From DATFVA01 sp963832355 (lineage in GTDB: Bacteria; Bacteroidota; Ignavibacteria; Ignavibacteriales; Ignavibacteriaceae): a DNA stretch of 64,000 nt. Shown piece by piece: positions 49,456 through 58,148 of the stretch; the stretch's first letter is position 1, and each line of letters begins with the position of its first letter. The notes beneath the pieces are model-generated. The model saw only the letters and a program-made list of their open reading frames with translations, searched no databases and was not told the origin of the DNA. Both the position numbers and the translations under genes were made by a program. The stretch covers positions 1 to 64,000 of the forward strand of contig CAWHTX010000018.1 of NCBI GenBank assembly GCA_963832355.1. Reading direction: 5' to 3'.

Positions 49456-52116
49456 TTACCTAAGCAGAATCATTTTCCTGACAAATGAATAGCCGCCTGC
49501 AATTAACCTGTAAAAATATATTCCACTCGCCAGGCCTGATGCATCAAAGTCCATCTCATATTGACCAGCAGGTCTGTACTCATTGACCAGTGTTTTAACT
49601 TCATTGCCAAGGATATCATAGACCTTTAAGGTCTGAATTCCATTTTGGGGGGACTGCCATTTTATCCTGGTATACGGATTAAACGGATTAGGATAATTCT
49701 GTTTCAATTCATAATCAGTGATCTCCATATGTTCTTCTGCTGGAATGGAGACCAGGCCGTCGAACCATTTGATTATGGCATCTAATACCTGAGTACGGGC
49801 AATAGAGGAGGTTTCGTCATTAATACTTTCAAAGCCAAAACCGAGAAAGAATATTTTTCCGCCTGGCATTTTATCAATCCACCCTCCGGCTGGATCAGTA
49901 CCATCATCTTTATATGTTAACGAAATTTGGAAATCATTAAGTGAAGAAATTACATCAACATTAGTCTCATTATGCGCTCCGTTACTCCCCGAAAATATAA
50001 TATGTTCAAATTGATCACCGAAGATATCGCCAGATATACCATATGCATTGCTTGTTCCGAATATTTCGTTTTTCACCCAGTCAATACCGATCATGGTATG
50101 AAGAAAATCAGGAAAATCCGTTTCAAAGTATTCGGCAAGGTTTTGTCCGCTGAATAATATTTTGCCTCCAAGGTTTATAAACTGGGTTAATGAATCTATT
50201 TCACCAGGTGTGAAAATATCATATTTGGTTTTACCCGTAAAAATTATTATCACTTTTCTGCCATAATAAAATTGCGGATCGGTGAGCCGGGCTTCTTCAT
50301 AGTGCCGGTCCAGCTCATCAAGCGATTCGATATAATAACTGCTAAGTTCAGGTCTTTCTGAACGCGATATTAAAAGTATTTCAGGGATACCTATAGGTAT
50401 AGATAGGCTGTCTGTAACCATATGATTGTAATCATAAGAAACGGAATATTGAAGTTTGATCATACGGGGAATGAATCCCGGATCAACAGTTATAGCATCA
50501 GGAATTGTAATCGTTACGGCTGAATCTCCGGAGATAATTTCAGAAAAGGAGGACTGATTTAGTATAATTCCTGGTTCATTAATAGTTAAAGTTAATTCAG
50601 CATTAGCAGACACGGGCATTATATTTTGCAGGAAGATACTAAAAGTTCCGCTTTCCCCGGGATCTATCCTTCCATTCTGATATTCAAATTCAGATAATAT
50701 AACTGAATCAATTTGAAGATATGGAGATAAACCAACATCAAAATCACCAATCATATTCATTCCATCGGAATGAATATTTCTAACAGAAACATATGAGTCC
50801 TGCAGGTTGTAATCTTTGCTGTTGGGATTTGTGTTTATATCGAATCGAATATTATTAGAAGTGCCGGGAAAAGGATCGCCGGCATCACCTCGTCCCTGAC
50901 CAAGATTAAGATTCCTTAATCCATCCGCTTGTTCAAGGTCAACAAGGTAATGATTTTCATTAGTATTATTACTTTGTGTTTCATCAACGTGAAAGATCAA
51001 CAAACCTGAATTTGGCAAATTTACATCGAAACCGATCTTTTGTCGGTTTTCGACCAGGAAATATTGCGACGTGCCTGATCCGTTTGTCCATAATTTATAT
51101 ATAACCGGGTCTGTCTCAACTTCAGAGAGCGAGAGATCCGGCATATATGTCATCACGTTTGTCGGAGTCACCCAGCCCATTTCCTTCTTACACCAGGCAC
51201 TCATATGTGAAGGTGTTTGAGGAGAATTGCCGTTTCCTCCCCAGGATCCTGCCGCCATCAAACACCAGTTTCCTAAACCTTCAGAAGAACCGTCTGTATC
51301 ATACAGATCAGGAAGTCCGAAAATATGTCCGAATTCATGAGTAAAAACTCCAATTTCAATAATATCACCGTTATAATTTGAAGAACCGCTTAATTCAGGC
51401 TCAATAGCATAATCTCCATCAATTAAAACATGCTTGCCGGATACAGGATCAATATCATTGGTCACATAAGGCTGACCCCCGGTGAGCATCCTGAAATTCC
51501 ACCTGTGAGACCAGATATTATTGGCTCCCGCTTCTGCACCGGCTCCGGCATGGATTACCGCGATGAATCCTATCCTTGGGTTATTTTGTGAATCATAATA
51601 CTGAATGTGATCCGCAAAATTAAATGACGGGTCTGCCTCTTGAATGAGATCAAGAGTAAATTGAGGCCCGTCATAGTTTAATCCGAGGTAATGATTAAGT
51701 GTCCCTGGCATATCATACCACCCGGCGCAGTCTCCACTAAAGTATAACTGATGATATGAAACTTCATCGTAATAATTTGTTATGGTTCCTGTAGGATTAG
51801 GACCATCAAATAAATGAGCCTGGAATTGAGATGCGGGATAATGAGCAGAAAGATCGGAGTATTGCCCCATAAGGGTTAGAGCAAAAACAGTGTCTGTTGT
51901 GAGAAGTGATCCGGATTTTAATCCTTTGGATATTTGTTCCCTCAAAATCTTTCTTTCCCTGAATTTTTCAGCATAATATCCTTCAGTGTAACTTTTACTC
52001 ACCATCTGCTGAAATTCTGCAAAACCTGCAGGAGGTTTAACTCCTCTTTTAGGTGGAATGGTTGCAAATACAGAGACTGAAAATAGGATTAGAAATACAA
52101 AGTAAAACTTTTTCAT
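49456..52116 (-). CDS. T9SS-secreted M6-family metalloprotease
   Basis: An 886-residue immune-inhibitor-A-like protease. Signal peptide 1-19 (ending VFA), catalytic zinc motif HEFGHIFGLPD (HExxHxxGxPD), then WCLMAAGSWGG and CKKEMGW typical of M6. A long Ig-like/adhesive middle part precedes the T9SS sorting signal KQNYPNPFNPYTRIKW and final GIYFYRLIAGGYSFVRKM. It would be secreted and probably attached to the surface. Normal start with no ambiguity. Confidence 0.93.
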   Translation of the reverse strand: MKKFYFVFLILFSVSVFATIPPKRGVKPPAGFAEFQQMVSKSYTEGYYAEKFRERKILREQISKGLKSGSLLTTDTVFALTLMGQYSDLSAHYPASQFQAHLFDGPNPTGTITNYYDEVSYHQLYFSGDCAGWYDMPGTLNHYLGLNYDGPQFTLDLIQEADPSFNFADHIQYYDSQNNPRIGFIAVIHAGAGAEAGANNIWSHRWNFRMLTGGQPYVTNDIDPVSGKHVLIDGDYAIEPELSGSSNYNGDIIEIGVFTHEFGHIFGLPDLYDTDGSSEGLGNWCLMAAGSWGGNGNSPQTPSHMSAWCKKEMGWVTPTNVMTYMPDLSLSEVETDPVIYKLWTNGSGTSQYFLVENRQKIGFDVNLPNSGLLIFHVDETQSNNTNENHYLVDLEQADGLRNLNLGQGRGDAGDPFPGTSNNIRFDINTNPNSKDYNLQDSYVSVRNIHSDGMNMIGDFDVGLSPYLQIDSVILSEFEYQNGRIDPGESGTFSIFLQNIMPVSANAELTLTINEPGIILNQSSFSEIISGDSAVTITIPDAITVDPGFIPRMIKLQYSVSYDYNHMVTDSLSIPIGIPEILLISRSERPELSSYYIESLDELDRHYEEARLTDPQFYYGRKVIIIFTGKTKYDIFTPGEIDSLTQFINLGGKILFSGQNLAEYFETDFPDFLHTMIGIDWVKNEIFGTSNAYGISGDIFGDQFEHIIFSGSNGAHNETNVDVISSLNDFQISLTYKDDGTDPAGGWIDKMPGGKIFFLGFGFESINDETSSIARTQVLDAIIKWFDGLVSIPAEEHMEITDYELKQNYPNPFNPYTRIKWQSPQNGIQTLKVYDILGNEVKTLVNEYRPAGQYEMDFDASGLASGIYFYRLIAGGYSFVRKMILLR

Positions 52117-52388
52117 ATTGTTACCCTGGTATTTTGGCTAATATGTATGCTAAACGTGAACTATTTATAAATATATTTAATTAAAATCGAATTGTAAAAG
52201 GAAAAATTAAAATACCAGGTGATTTATTAAAAGTTCAACCTGATCAATTATAGCCGGATATTTCAGCTATGAGTTGAGAAGAATTTTCGCGCCGTTACAG
52301 TAACGTCGTGTACCGGAATTTAATTCCGGAAGAAGTACGCTATTCTTTATACCGGTACATTCCTGATCATAATCTTTCTATCACACAT

Positions 52389-53262
52389 CTAACCTTTGAT
52401 CTTTTTTAAGCTAAAAATTATTATGAACAGTATGAAGGAACTGACAACAGCAGCAGGGCCGCTGGAGAAGTCATACTTAAATGCAAGGAAGATCGACAAA
52501 GGGGGTATGATCGCTCCAACCAGCACTGCAGTAAGGAAAACCTGCCAGACCTTCCGCGAAATCAGAATTCCGATTGATGCGGGAATAATAAGGTAGGCAA
52601 ACGTGAATACATCCCCAACGAACCGTGTGGTAAGGGAGATGCCCATTCCAACAACTATATAAAACACCAGAAGCCAACCGCGAGAATTCATTCCATGAGC
52701 ACTTGCTGAATCGGGATCAAATGTTACGAACTTCAGCTGCTTCTGAAAAATTATGAATATCCCCATTGTAAAGATGAATATTCCCAATAGTGTGTAAAAC
52801 TGTGACTGGCCAATAAAGAGTATATCGCCTTTCAGTATTGATTCGATTTCGGAAACTTCGCCAACGGGACTCTTTTGCGTAAAAATAATTCTTAAGGCTA
52901 CGGCAACCACGAAGATAATTCCCAGGATACCATCCTGAGTGAGGACCTTCTGCCTGTAAGTTTGAGAGAATATCAACACAACTATTACTGCAAACAGCAG
53001 TGAGAAAAATACTGCTTCAAAGTTATGGAAGAGTGAACTCTCCTGCATACCAAAAAGAGTATTCATAGCCTCTTCAAGGTTCACGAAGTGAAGAAATGAG
53101 AATGCCACGCCTGCAACTGCAACCTGTGTAAGTGTTGCCCCAAGGAAAACTACTCGCTGAGAAACAACGAATGTCCCGAGAAACCCGCAAATCATTCCTG
53201 CAAGTACACTGCCTGCCAAGCGCGTATGGAAAAAGCTGAATTAACTGGTTTACTATTTCCAA
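52389..53262 (-). pseudogene. znuB: Zinc-type ABC transporter permease, one-base frameshift near the N-terminus
   Basis: The start TTG at 53262, four bases after the znuC stop, gives MEIVNQLIQLFPYAL; the rest, GMICGFLGTFVVSQRVVFLGATL and eight or so helices of a ZnuB/MntB-type permease, is one frame over. Deleting one C of CC at 53216-53217 joins them as FPYALAGSVLAGMICGFL, the exact family pattern, and gives 290 residues. The length of 874 bases is one more than a multiple of three. Likely consensus error; if real, translation would need to restart or slip. Confidence 0.85.
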
Positions 53263-53265
53263 AAT

Positions 53266-54015
53266 TTATACTCCGTGCCTGGATGTGATTATATATTCAT
53301 TGTTAATTATGTTTACATGGAAATCGGAAGAATAAGTTTTCTTTAGATTTGATTCAGAAAGTACTTCCTCAATAGGCCCCCACTGAAAAAAGTTCTTCTC
53401 AAGCAGGACAAGCTTTTTCACACCGTTCGCAACATCGCTTAAAAGGTGACTAACAAGCAGTATAGTAAGCCTGGTATCCTCATGCAGTGAGGTGATGAGA
53501 TTCAGTAATGAATGATGAGAAGGAGTATCCATTCCGTTTGTTGGTTCATCCAGAATCAATATGTCGGGCTCAACAGCCAGAGCACGGGCAATCAGGGTTC
53601 TCTGTCTTTGTCCCCCCGAAAGATCGTTGTAGCGTTCATTCTTCAGGTGATTGATCCCGACTTTTTCAAGACTAGTATTAACTTTCTCATAATCCTTCTT
53701 CGATGGTCTTGCAAAAACACCCATCAGAGAATATCTTCCCATCATTACAACATCCTGAACAGTATAAGGGAGCAGAGGCTGAACCGTATCACGCTGCGGC
53801 ACATATCCAAATCGATAAGAGCCTGTATTAACGTTTCCTTTCAGTGGCTTTAGGTTTCCAAGTAATGTCTTCAGCAGCGTGGTTTTACCGGCGCCATTGG
53901 GACCAACAATCCCTATGAAGTCATTCTCATAAATCGAAAGGTTGATATTCTCAACAATCACTGTCTTGCCATAACCAATTGAAATATTTTCGAGTTTTAT
54001 TATTTCTTGTTCCAT
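53266..54015 (-). CDS. znuC: Zinc-type ABC transporter ATP-binding protein
   Basis: A 249-residue ATPase: Walker A GPNGAGKTTL, Q-loop YVPQRD, signature DLSGGQRQR, Walker B DILILDEPTNGMD, and H-loop LLVSHLL. It belongs to the Mn/Zn group. It lies 33 bases after znuA and four bases before the permease. Specificity for Zn rather than Mn is inferred from the locus. Confidence 0.9.
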   Translation of the reverse strand: MEQEIIKLENISIGYGKTVIVENINLSIYENDFIGIVGPNGAGKTTLLKTLLGNLKPLKGNVNTGSYRFGYVPQRDTVQPLLPYTVQDVVMMGRYSLMGVFARPSKKDYEKVNTSLEKVGINHLKNERYNDLSGGQRQRTLIARALAVEPDILILDEPTNGMDTPSHHSLLNLITSLHEDTRLTILLVSHLLSDVANGVKKLVLLEKNFFQWGPIEEVLSESNLKKTYSSDFHVNIINNEYIITSRHGV

Positions 54016-54048
54016 TTTTATCCCATTGTTAAATATCTGAATTTCCGG

Positions 54049-54924
54049 TTAACTGTTACTTACAATCTGGTTAACTATGTAATCCATCATCTTGAAATAG
54101 CTGTCGATCCCGTCCATACCGTATAAGCCGACCGGCACCTTAATAACTTTTATTCCAGTAACTGAGGCAATCTGGTTAGGTGCTGAATCGCTGTAATAAT
54201 TTTCCATAACAATTAACTTAATTCCCCTTTTCTTAATAAGATTTATGATCTCTGCATTATGAGAAGGTGAAGGCGGTATTCCGGGTTTCGGCTCAACATA
54301 TCCTGCGATCTTAATCCCGTACTGGTCAGCAAAGTATATCCAGCTGGAATGGAAAAAGACTATCGGTTCACCTTTAACTTTTTCCATTTTTTTATTCCAC
54401 TCATCAATTTTAGAATCAAGTGTTTTGATATAACTTTCGTAATTGCTTTGGTAGAATGCGGCATTACCCGGGTCCTGGGAAGCAAGAGCATTATATATTT
54501 CTCCGGCCATTATCTTTATATCCATTGGGTCGAGGTAGTAATGCGGGTTGCCATACGGATGAACATCACCATAGCGTGCATCCATTTTTGTTGTTGGCAC
54601 TTCCTTTTTTTCAATGTCCTGAGATAAGTCAATCACCTGAACATTAGTATTCCGTGATCCGTCAATAAGCTGCGGAAGCCACTTTTCGAGATCGAGCCCT
54701 ATCTTAAAGATAAGGTCCGCACTACGGAGCTTCAGCATATAGCTCGGCATAACCTCAAGAAAATGAGGATCCTGGTTTCCCCGGCAGAGATAATCAACCT
54801 CCACTTTATTGCCTCCAATATTCTTTACCAGGTCATATATTATTGTTGTTGTAGCAACTGCTTTCACTTCAGCAAATGTGAAGCTGCCTGTAATCATTAA
54901 AAGAAGAATCATTAACTTTTTCAT
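54049..54924 (-). CDS. znuA: Zinc-type ABC transporter substrate-binding protein
   Basis: A 291-residue cluster-9 binding protein. Signal peptide to about residue 20 (ending TFAE), metal ligands in NQDPHFLEV, HPYGNPHYYLDP, FFHSSWIYF and ENYYSD, the normal set of three His and one Asp. The His-rich loop of Gram-negative ZnuA is short here. ATG 54924 has GAGG before it and starts the signal peptide; an in-frame ATG four codons upstream is less likely. Transcribed after the outer-membrane gene. Confidence 0.88.
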   Translation of the reverse strand: MKKLMILLLMITGSFTFAEVKAVATTTIIYDLVKNIGGNKVEVDYLCRGNQDPHFLEVMPSYMLKLRSADLIFKIGLDLEKWLPQLIDGSRNTNVQVIDLSQDIEKKEVPTTKMDARYGDVHPYGNPHYYLDPMDIKIMAGEIYNALASQDPGNAAFYQSNYESYIKTLDSKIDEWNKKMEKVKGEPIVFFHSSWIYFADQYGIKIAGYVEPKPGIPPSPSHNAEIINLIKKRGIKLIVMENYYSDSAPNQIASVTGIKVIKVPVGLYGMDGIDSYFKMMDYIVNQIVSNS

Positions 54925-54948
54925 TTTTAACCTCATCTGTCATATTCA

Positions 54949-56133
54949 TTAAAAAGGATGCGCTTTATGCGGACCCAGTGAAAAGATCATCTGCAGAATT
55001 ATTGTTGTAGACGGATCACGCGAAGTTCCATCCGCATAGTTATACATTAAGTGCTGAACATTCAGCCTGAATGCCAGTGTGTGTTCAATAGGATAATAAC
55101 CGAACCATGCAGTTATACCGCTGGTACTGTTCTTATCATCATTTGAGAGGGTGTTAAAACCTGGCTCAGCGCCTACGATTCCGTTGGTGTAGTCATACTT
55201 TGCGCCGAAGCTGTACATTTTTTCAAAAAGATAATCTGCATAAATAAAAGCACCGTAAGTCGTTATCTGTTTGAGGCTCTGCACAGGTGAGTTTACGCCG
55301 ATGCTTCCTTCCCTGAGGACATCACGATGGTTCATAATTCCCTCACCCTGAACAGTCAGTACAGTGTAATCATCAGGTCTGTATTTATACTTGAAATCGA
55401 GACCTAAGTATGTATAGTTCAGATTTTTGCTTTCACCGGGAAGGGTTGTATCTCCGGCTGTGTTAAAATCCAATATTGCATGGGTACCATACGAGCCGCT
55501 TATACCGGCTCCCACGTTGCTGTAATCGCTTAGGGAAAAGAAAGTTCCGAGTCTGCCGACGAAAATAGGACTCCTGCCGCGATGATCAGCTATACTCTCC
55601 TGGTCGGCAGGTTCCGGTATTTCATTCTTCCCAATTGCATCTCCTTTGAATACGCCCAGATCAAGGTTTGAGTAAAAGGAAGTTGTGGGAAGAATAAAAC
55701 TGAAGTTGAATCCTATATCATTAAAACCTTCGGGACCGAAATAGATCTGCTGGAACAATGGACGTCCTACAAAAGCCCAGGCATGAGGATGTACCAGGTT
55801 CAGCTGCCCGAACCCGACCAGGTATTTACCAGCTTTTATCTGCATATCGAGAGGCAGCCCGCGTACGATCTCGGCATAGAGCTCCTCCACAGAAAACTCT
55901 CCCTCTTCATAAGCTATATTTCCTGTAGCCCTTGAGTAAGGATTCAGGTAGCCGTCAACGAATAATTCCATCTCAGGCATTTCAAAGTTCAGTTTTCCTT
56001 TTTCGGGTGAATCCTTTGATAGGTCTGTTGAAGTATTAAACGTTCCTATTAAACTTATATCAGGATTAACATTCGACTGGCTGAATACCAGTACGGGAAT
56101 AATCATAAAAATTATAAATGAAACAGCTTTCAT
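54949..56133 (-). CDS. Probable outer-membrane barrel of the zinc locus
   Basis: A 394-residue exported protein, signal peptide 1-18 (ending VFSQ). Strand-rich with aromatic and Gly content (YLVGFGQLNLVHPHAW, FNDIGFNFSFIL), ending GPHKAHPF. It resembles porins of the DUF-type found next to metal transporters. It sits 24 bases before znuA on the same strand, so it probably brings Zn across the outer membrane; this is inference from context. Confidence 0.62.
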   Translation of the reverse strand: MKAVSFIIFMIIPVLVFSQSNVNPDISLIGTFNTSTDLSKDSPEKGKLNFEMPEMELFVDGYLNPYSRATGNIAYEEGEFSVEELYAEIVRGLPLDMQIKAGKYLVGFGQLNLVHPHAWAFVGRPLFQQIYFGPEGFNDIGFNFSFILPTTSFYSNLDLGVFKGDAIGKNEIPEPADQESIADHRGRSPIFVGRLGTFFSLSDYSNVGAGISGSYGTHAILDFNTAGDTTLPGESKNLNYTYLGLDFKYKYRPDDYTVLTVQGEGIMNHRDVLREGSIGVNSPVQSLKQITTYGAFIYADYLFEKMYSFGAKYDYTNGIVGAEPGFNTLSNDDKNSTSGITAWFGYYPIEHTLAFRLNVQHLMYNYADGTSRDPSTTIILQMIFSLGPHKAHPF

Positions 56134-56195
56134 ATAAAGCTCCGTAATTAAATAAAGAGACTATTTAACTGAAGAAAAGATTTTATAACGGAATA

Positions 56196-56549
56196 TTATA
56201 CGGAAGCGGGTGGAGCTCTGAGTCCTACAGAAGAATATTGAAGGGATGAATAAATGTAAATATTATGTGGATGAAAATAATCAGTAAGAAGAGGTTTGGT
56301 CTTAATAATTTCTGAGGAGGAATGAGCATAGTTTAATACAGTATTGGTAAAATGATGGATAAAACAGCTTCCGGTAAAATCCTGTATTATATCATTTACC
56401 TGATGCGTGTTTGAAGGAAACTCTTGAAGCAGATTGCCTGTATTAAAATCATAATGATGGTAATGGATAGTATTTAATCCCAGCAGGAATAAATAGATCC
56501 CAAGTATAAACCACCCTGAAATTCTGATCTGTTTTTCTTTTTTGCTCAT
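56196..56549 (-). CDS. His-rich small membrane protein with RAPP-type C-terminus
   Basis: A 117-residue protein: short basic N-terminus (MSKKEKQIR), one helix (SGWFILGIYLFLLGLN), then a His-rich periplasmic part (HYHHYDFN, HHFTN, YFHPHN), ending LRAPPASV. The ending and His-content resemble DUF2946-type proteins associated with copper or zinc handling. ATG 56549 is preferred over the upstream TTG at 56597. First gene of the zinc cluster, 63 bases before the barrel gene. Confidence 0.5.
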   Translation of the reverse strand: MSKKEKQIRISGWFILGIYLFLLGLNTIHYHHYDFNTGNLLQEFPSNTHQVNDIIQDFTGSCFIHHFTNTVLNYAHSSSEIIKTKPLLTDYFHPHNIYIYSSLQYSSVGLRAPPASV

Positions 56550-56636
56550 TTTGAATGCTAGAATATAAACCTGTTTTACAATAAAAGGCAAGGACAATTG
56601 AGGATCTCCCCTGAAAATTAAAAGGGGTTGGGAAAA

Positions 56637-56676
56637 TTTTTCGTACTGTATTTCCGTGAAAATTCATTTTTCGTAC
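56637..56676. promoter_or_regulatory. Two TTTTTCGTAC boxes in the zinc-locus divergent region
   Basis: TTTTTCGTAC at 56637-56646 and 56667-56676, 30 bases apart on the same face; the second extends into the palindrome TTCGTACGAA. They sit between the His-rich gene (minus) and the CX4CH protein gene (plus), the place for a shared operator. Whether a Zur/Fur-type protein binds is unknown. Confidence 0.4.
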
Positions 56677-56741
56677 GAATTTTGATAGGTATGCTTTTTG
56701 TTAATATTTATCAATTATTCCTAAATATCAAGGAAATGGTA

Positions 56742-57398
56742 ATGAAATATACGTTGATACTATTTATAACGGCAATCATATTTTTGGTTATGCCGCTCAC
56801 TATCCCACAACCTGATTATAATGGAAGTGATCCGGGCTGTACTGGAAACGGCTGCCACACATTTCAGGATGGAATTGTTTCTGCCGCTGCATCAGGGATG
56901 GATGTTACTGTAACTTTAACCGGTACTACCTCTTCCGTTGCCGGTGAACTGGTAGATTCATCAGGCACAGTGGTTGCGGTAAACAATTCGACATCGAGTA
57001 ATCCTTTTGTTCTTACTGCTCCGGGACCCGGCCGATATTTAGTTAATGCCGGTTATAAAAATCCAAGCAGGAGATGGGATTCGGCAACAGTTGTTATCAA
57101 TGTAACAGGTATAGCAAATGATCCGGCAGTACTTCATAGTTTTAAGCTGTACGATAATTATCCCAACCCGTTTAATCCATCAACGAATATTAAATTTTCT
57201 TTACCGGAAGGGTCTTTTACAACTTTGAAAATATATAATGCTCTGGGTAAGGAGATTGCTGTTTTGGTTAATGAAATGATGTCTTCAGGTACACACAATG
57301 TGGTATTTGATGCGCAGCACCTGCCAAGCGGAGTTTATTTCTATAGAATAGAGAGCGGTTCATTCTCACAGGTAAAGAAGATGCTTTTAATGAAATAA
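56742..57398 (+). CDS. T9SS-sorted protein with CX4CH motif
   Basis: A 218-residue exported protein: signal peptide at residues 1-22, then DPGCTGNGCHTF (a CX4CH that could hold heme or a metal), a beta-rich domain with VTVTLTGTTSSVAG, and a C-terminal T9SS signal DNYPNPFNPSTNIKFSLP ending GVYFYRIESGSFSQVKKMLL. It resembles secreted proteins with a Reelin-like cytochrome part but with four, not two, residues between the cysteines. ATG 56742 with AGGA at seven bases is chosen; the frame is open from 56628. Confidence 0.78.
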   Translation: MKYTLILFITAIIFLVMPLTIPQPDYNGSDPGCTGNGCHTFQDGIVSAAASGMDVTVTLTGTTSSVAGELVDSSGTVVAVNNSTSSNPFVLTAPGPGRYLVNAGYKNPSRRWDSATVVINVTGIANDPAVLHSFKLYDNYPNPFNPSTNIKFSLPEGSFTTLKIYNALGKEIAVLVNEMMSSGTHNVVFDAQHLPSGVYFYRIESGSFSQVKKMLLMK

Positions 57399-57424
57399 GT
57401 CTGTATCAATATCATTTTATATAA

Positions 57425-57457
57425 AAAGGCCGGCTGGTTCATCATCAGCCGGCCTTT
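57425..57457. terminator. Bidirectional intrinsic terminator
   Basis: AAAGGCCGGCTG (57425-57436) and CAGCCGGCCTTT (57446-57457), 12-bp stem with nine-base loop. The minus side is followed by TTTTTATA and the plus side by TTTGTGTTT. It ends the CX4CH gene and any minus-strand transcript of the remnant region. Confidence 0.8.
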
Positions 57458-57461
57458 GTGT

Positions 57462-57509
57462 TTAAAGCGTAGTAGGGTTAAACGGATTGGGATAGTTTTG
57501 TCCCGAGAG
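57462..57509 (-). pseudogene. Remnant of a T9SS sorting-domain gene
   Basis: On the minus strand the frame reads LSGQNYPNPFNPTTL then stop TAA at 57464-57462. The real domain continues about 70 residues beyond NPFNP; here it stops at once and is also cut upstream, where a fragment of another gene begins on the opposite strand. The motif is too specific to be chance. It marks a deleted gene end beside the terminator. Confidence 0.7.
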
Positions 57510-57717
57510 GATTTATCAGGACAATGTGCCGGATGATTTTAAGGATTACACAATTATTCAGATTAAATTTGATGATGATAAGTCAGCCCGACTGAGAGTT
57601 AAAATAGATCAGCCCGTAACAGAATTCACCATCCCTCTGCCGGCAGAACCGGAAGAGATAATTTTTAATGATCTGCAGTCGACCCTATGTGAAGTTGATT
57701 ACGAAGACTGGAGATAA
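57496..57717 (+). pseudogene. C-terminal fragment, possibly of an M1-type aminopeptidase
   Basis: Reading plus, FCPERIYQDNVPDDFKDYT leads to KIDQPVTEFTIPLPAEPEEI and ends LQSTLCEVDYEDW. The style (beta-rich tail with FxIPLPAEPEEIIFND) resembles the C-terminal region of M1 peptidases, but without a search this is tentative. No start or catalytic part is present, so it is a broken gene end. Parts overlap the T9SS remnant on the other strand. Confidence 0.45.
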
Positions 57718-57742
57718 ATACACTAGCCCTTTAAAAATCGGT

Positions 57743-57830
57743 GAGCTGTTGTTTGTAGAGAAAGTAACCCGGAAATTCAAAAATTTCATCTTCATTAAAG
57801 AAGCGGCGGGTAGTCGCCAAACAACAGCTC
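57743..57830. repeat. 13-bp inverted repeat pair
   Basis: GAGCTGTTGTTTG (57743-57755) and CAAACAACAGCTC (57818-57830) are perfect inverted copies 62 bases apart, in the gap between remnants and the LiaF-like gene. A small mobile element end-pair or RNA stem is possible; no transposase is near. The following 0.3 kb up to 58148 contains no gene that I can support, but 57991-58011 repeats part of the 25272-25291 sequence. Confidence 0.55.
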
Positions 57831-58148
57831 GAATATTTGTCATTAGCAACTCAATAGTTGTGCCAGTGATAATTTCGGGACATCCAGTTAATACTAAATC
57901 CTAATAAACCTCGCCGCTTTGGTTAAAAAAATAAATTTATATTCTTAGTCCGGTCCCGCCTTCTGCACTCTCTCGTCGGAAATGTCGCCATCGAAATGTC
58001 ATATTTTTAGATCAGCGTTTATTATTGAAACACTTTTTCTTCATTTCACCGGCAGATTTCCGCATTTCACCGATTTTTTATTTACTATCGGAGCCATCCA
58101 TAATATTTTTATCCCGAGAACTAAAACTTTTTTGCAGAGGAAAATAAA

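Noticed and set aside
57743..57831. An integron attC site
   Set aside because: The inverted arms have the wrong orientation (GTTTG left, CAAAC right) and no RYYYAAC/GTTRRRY pair or integrase is present.
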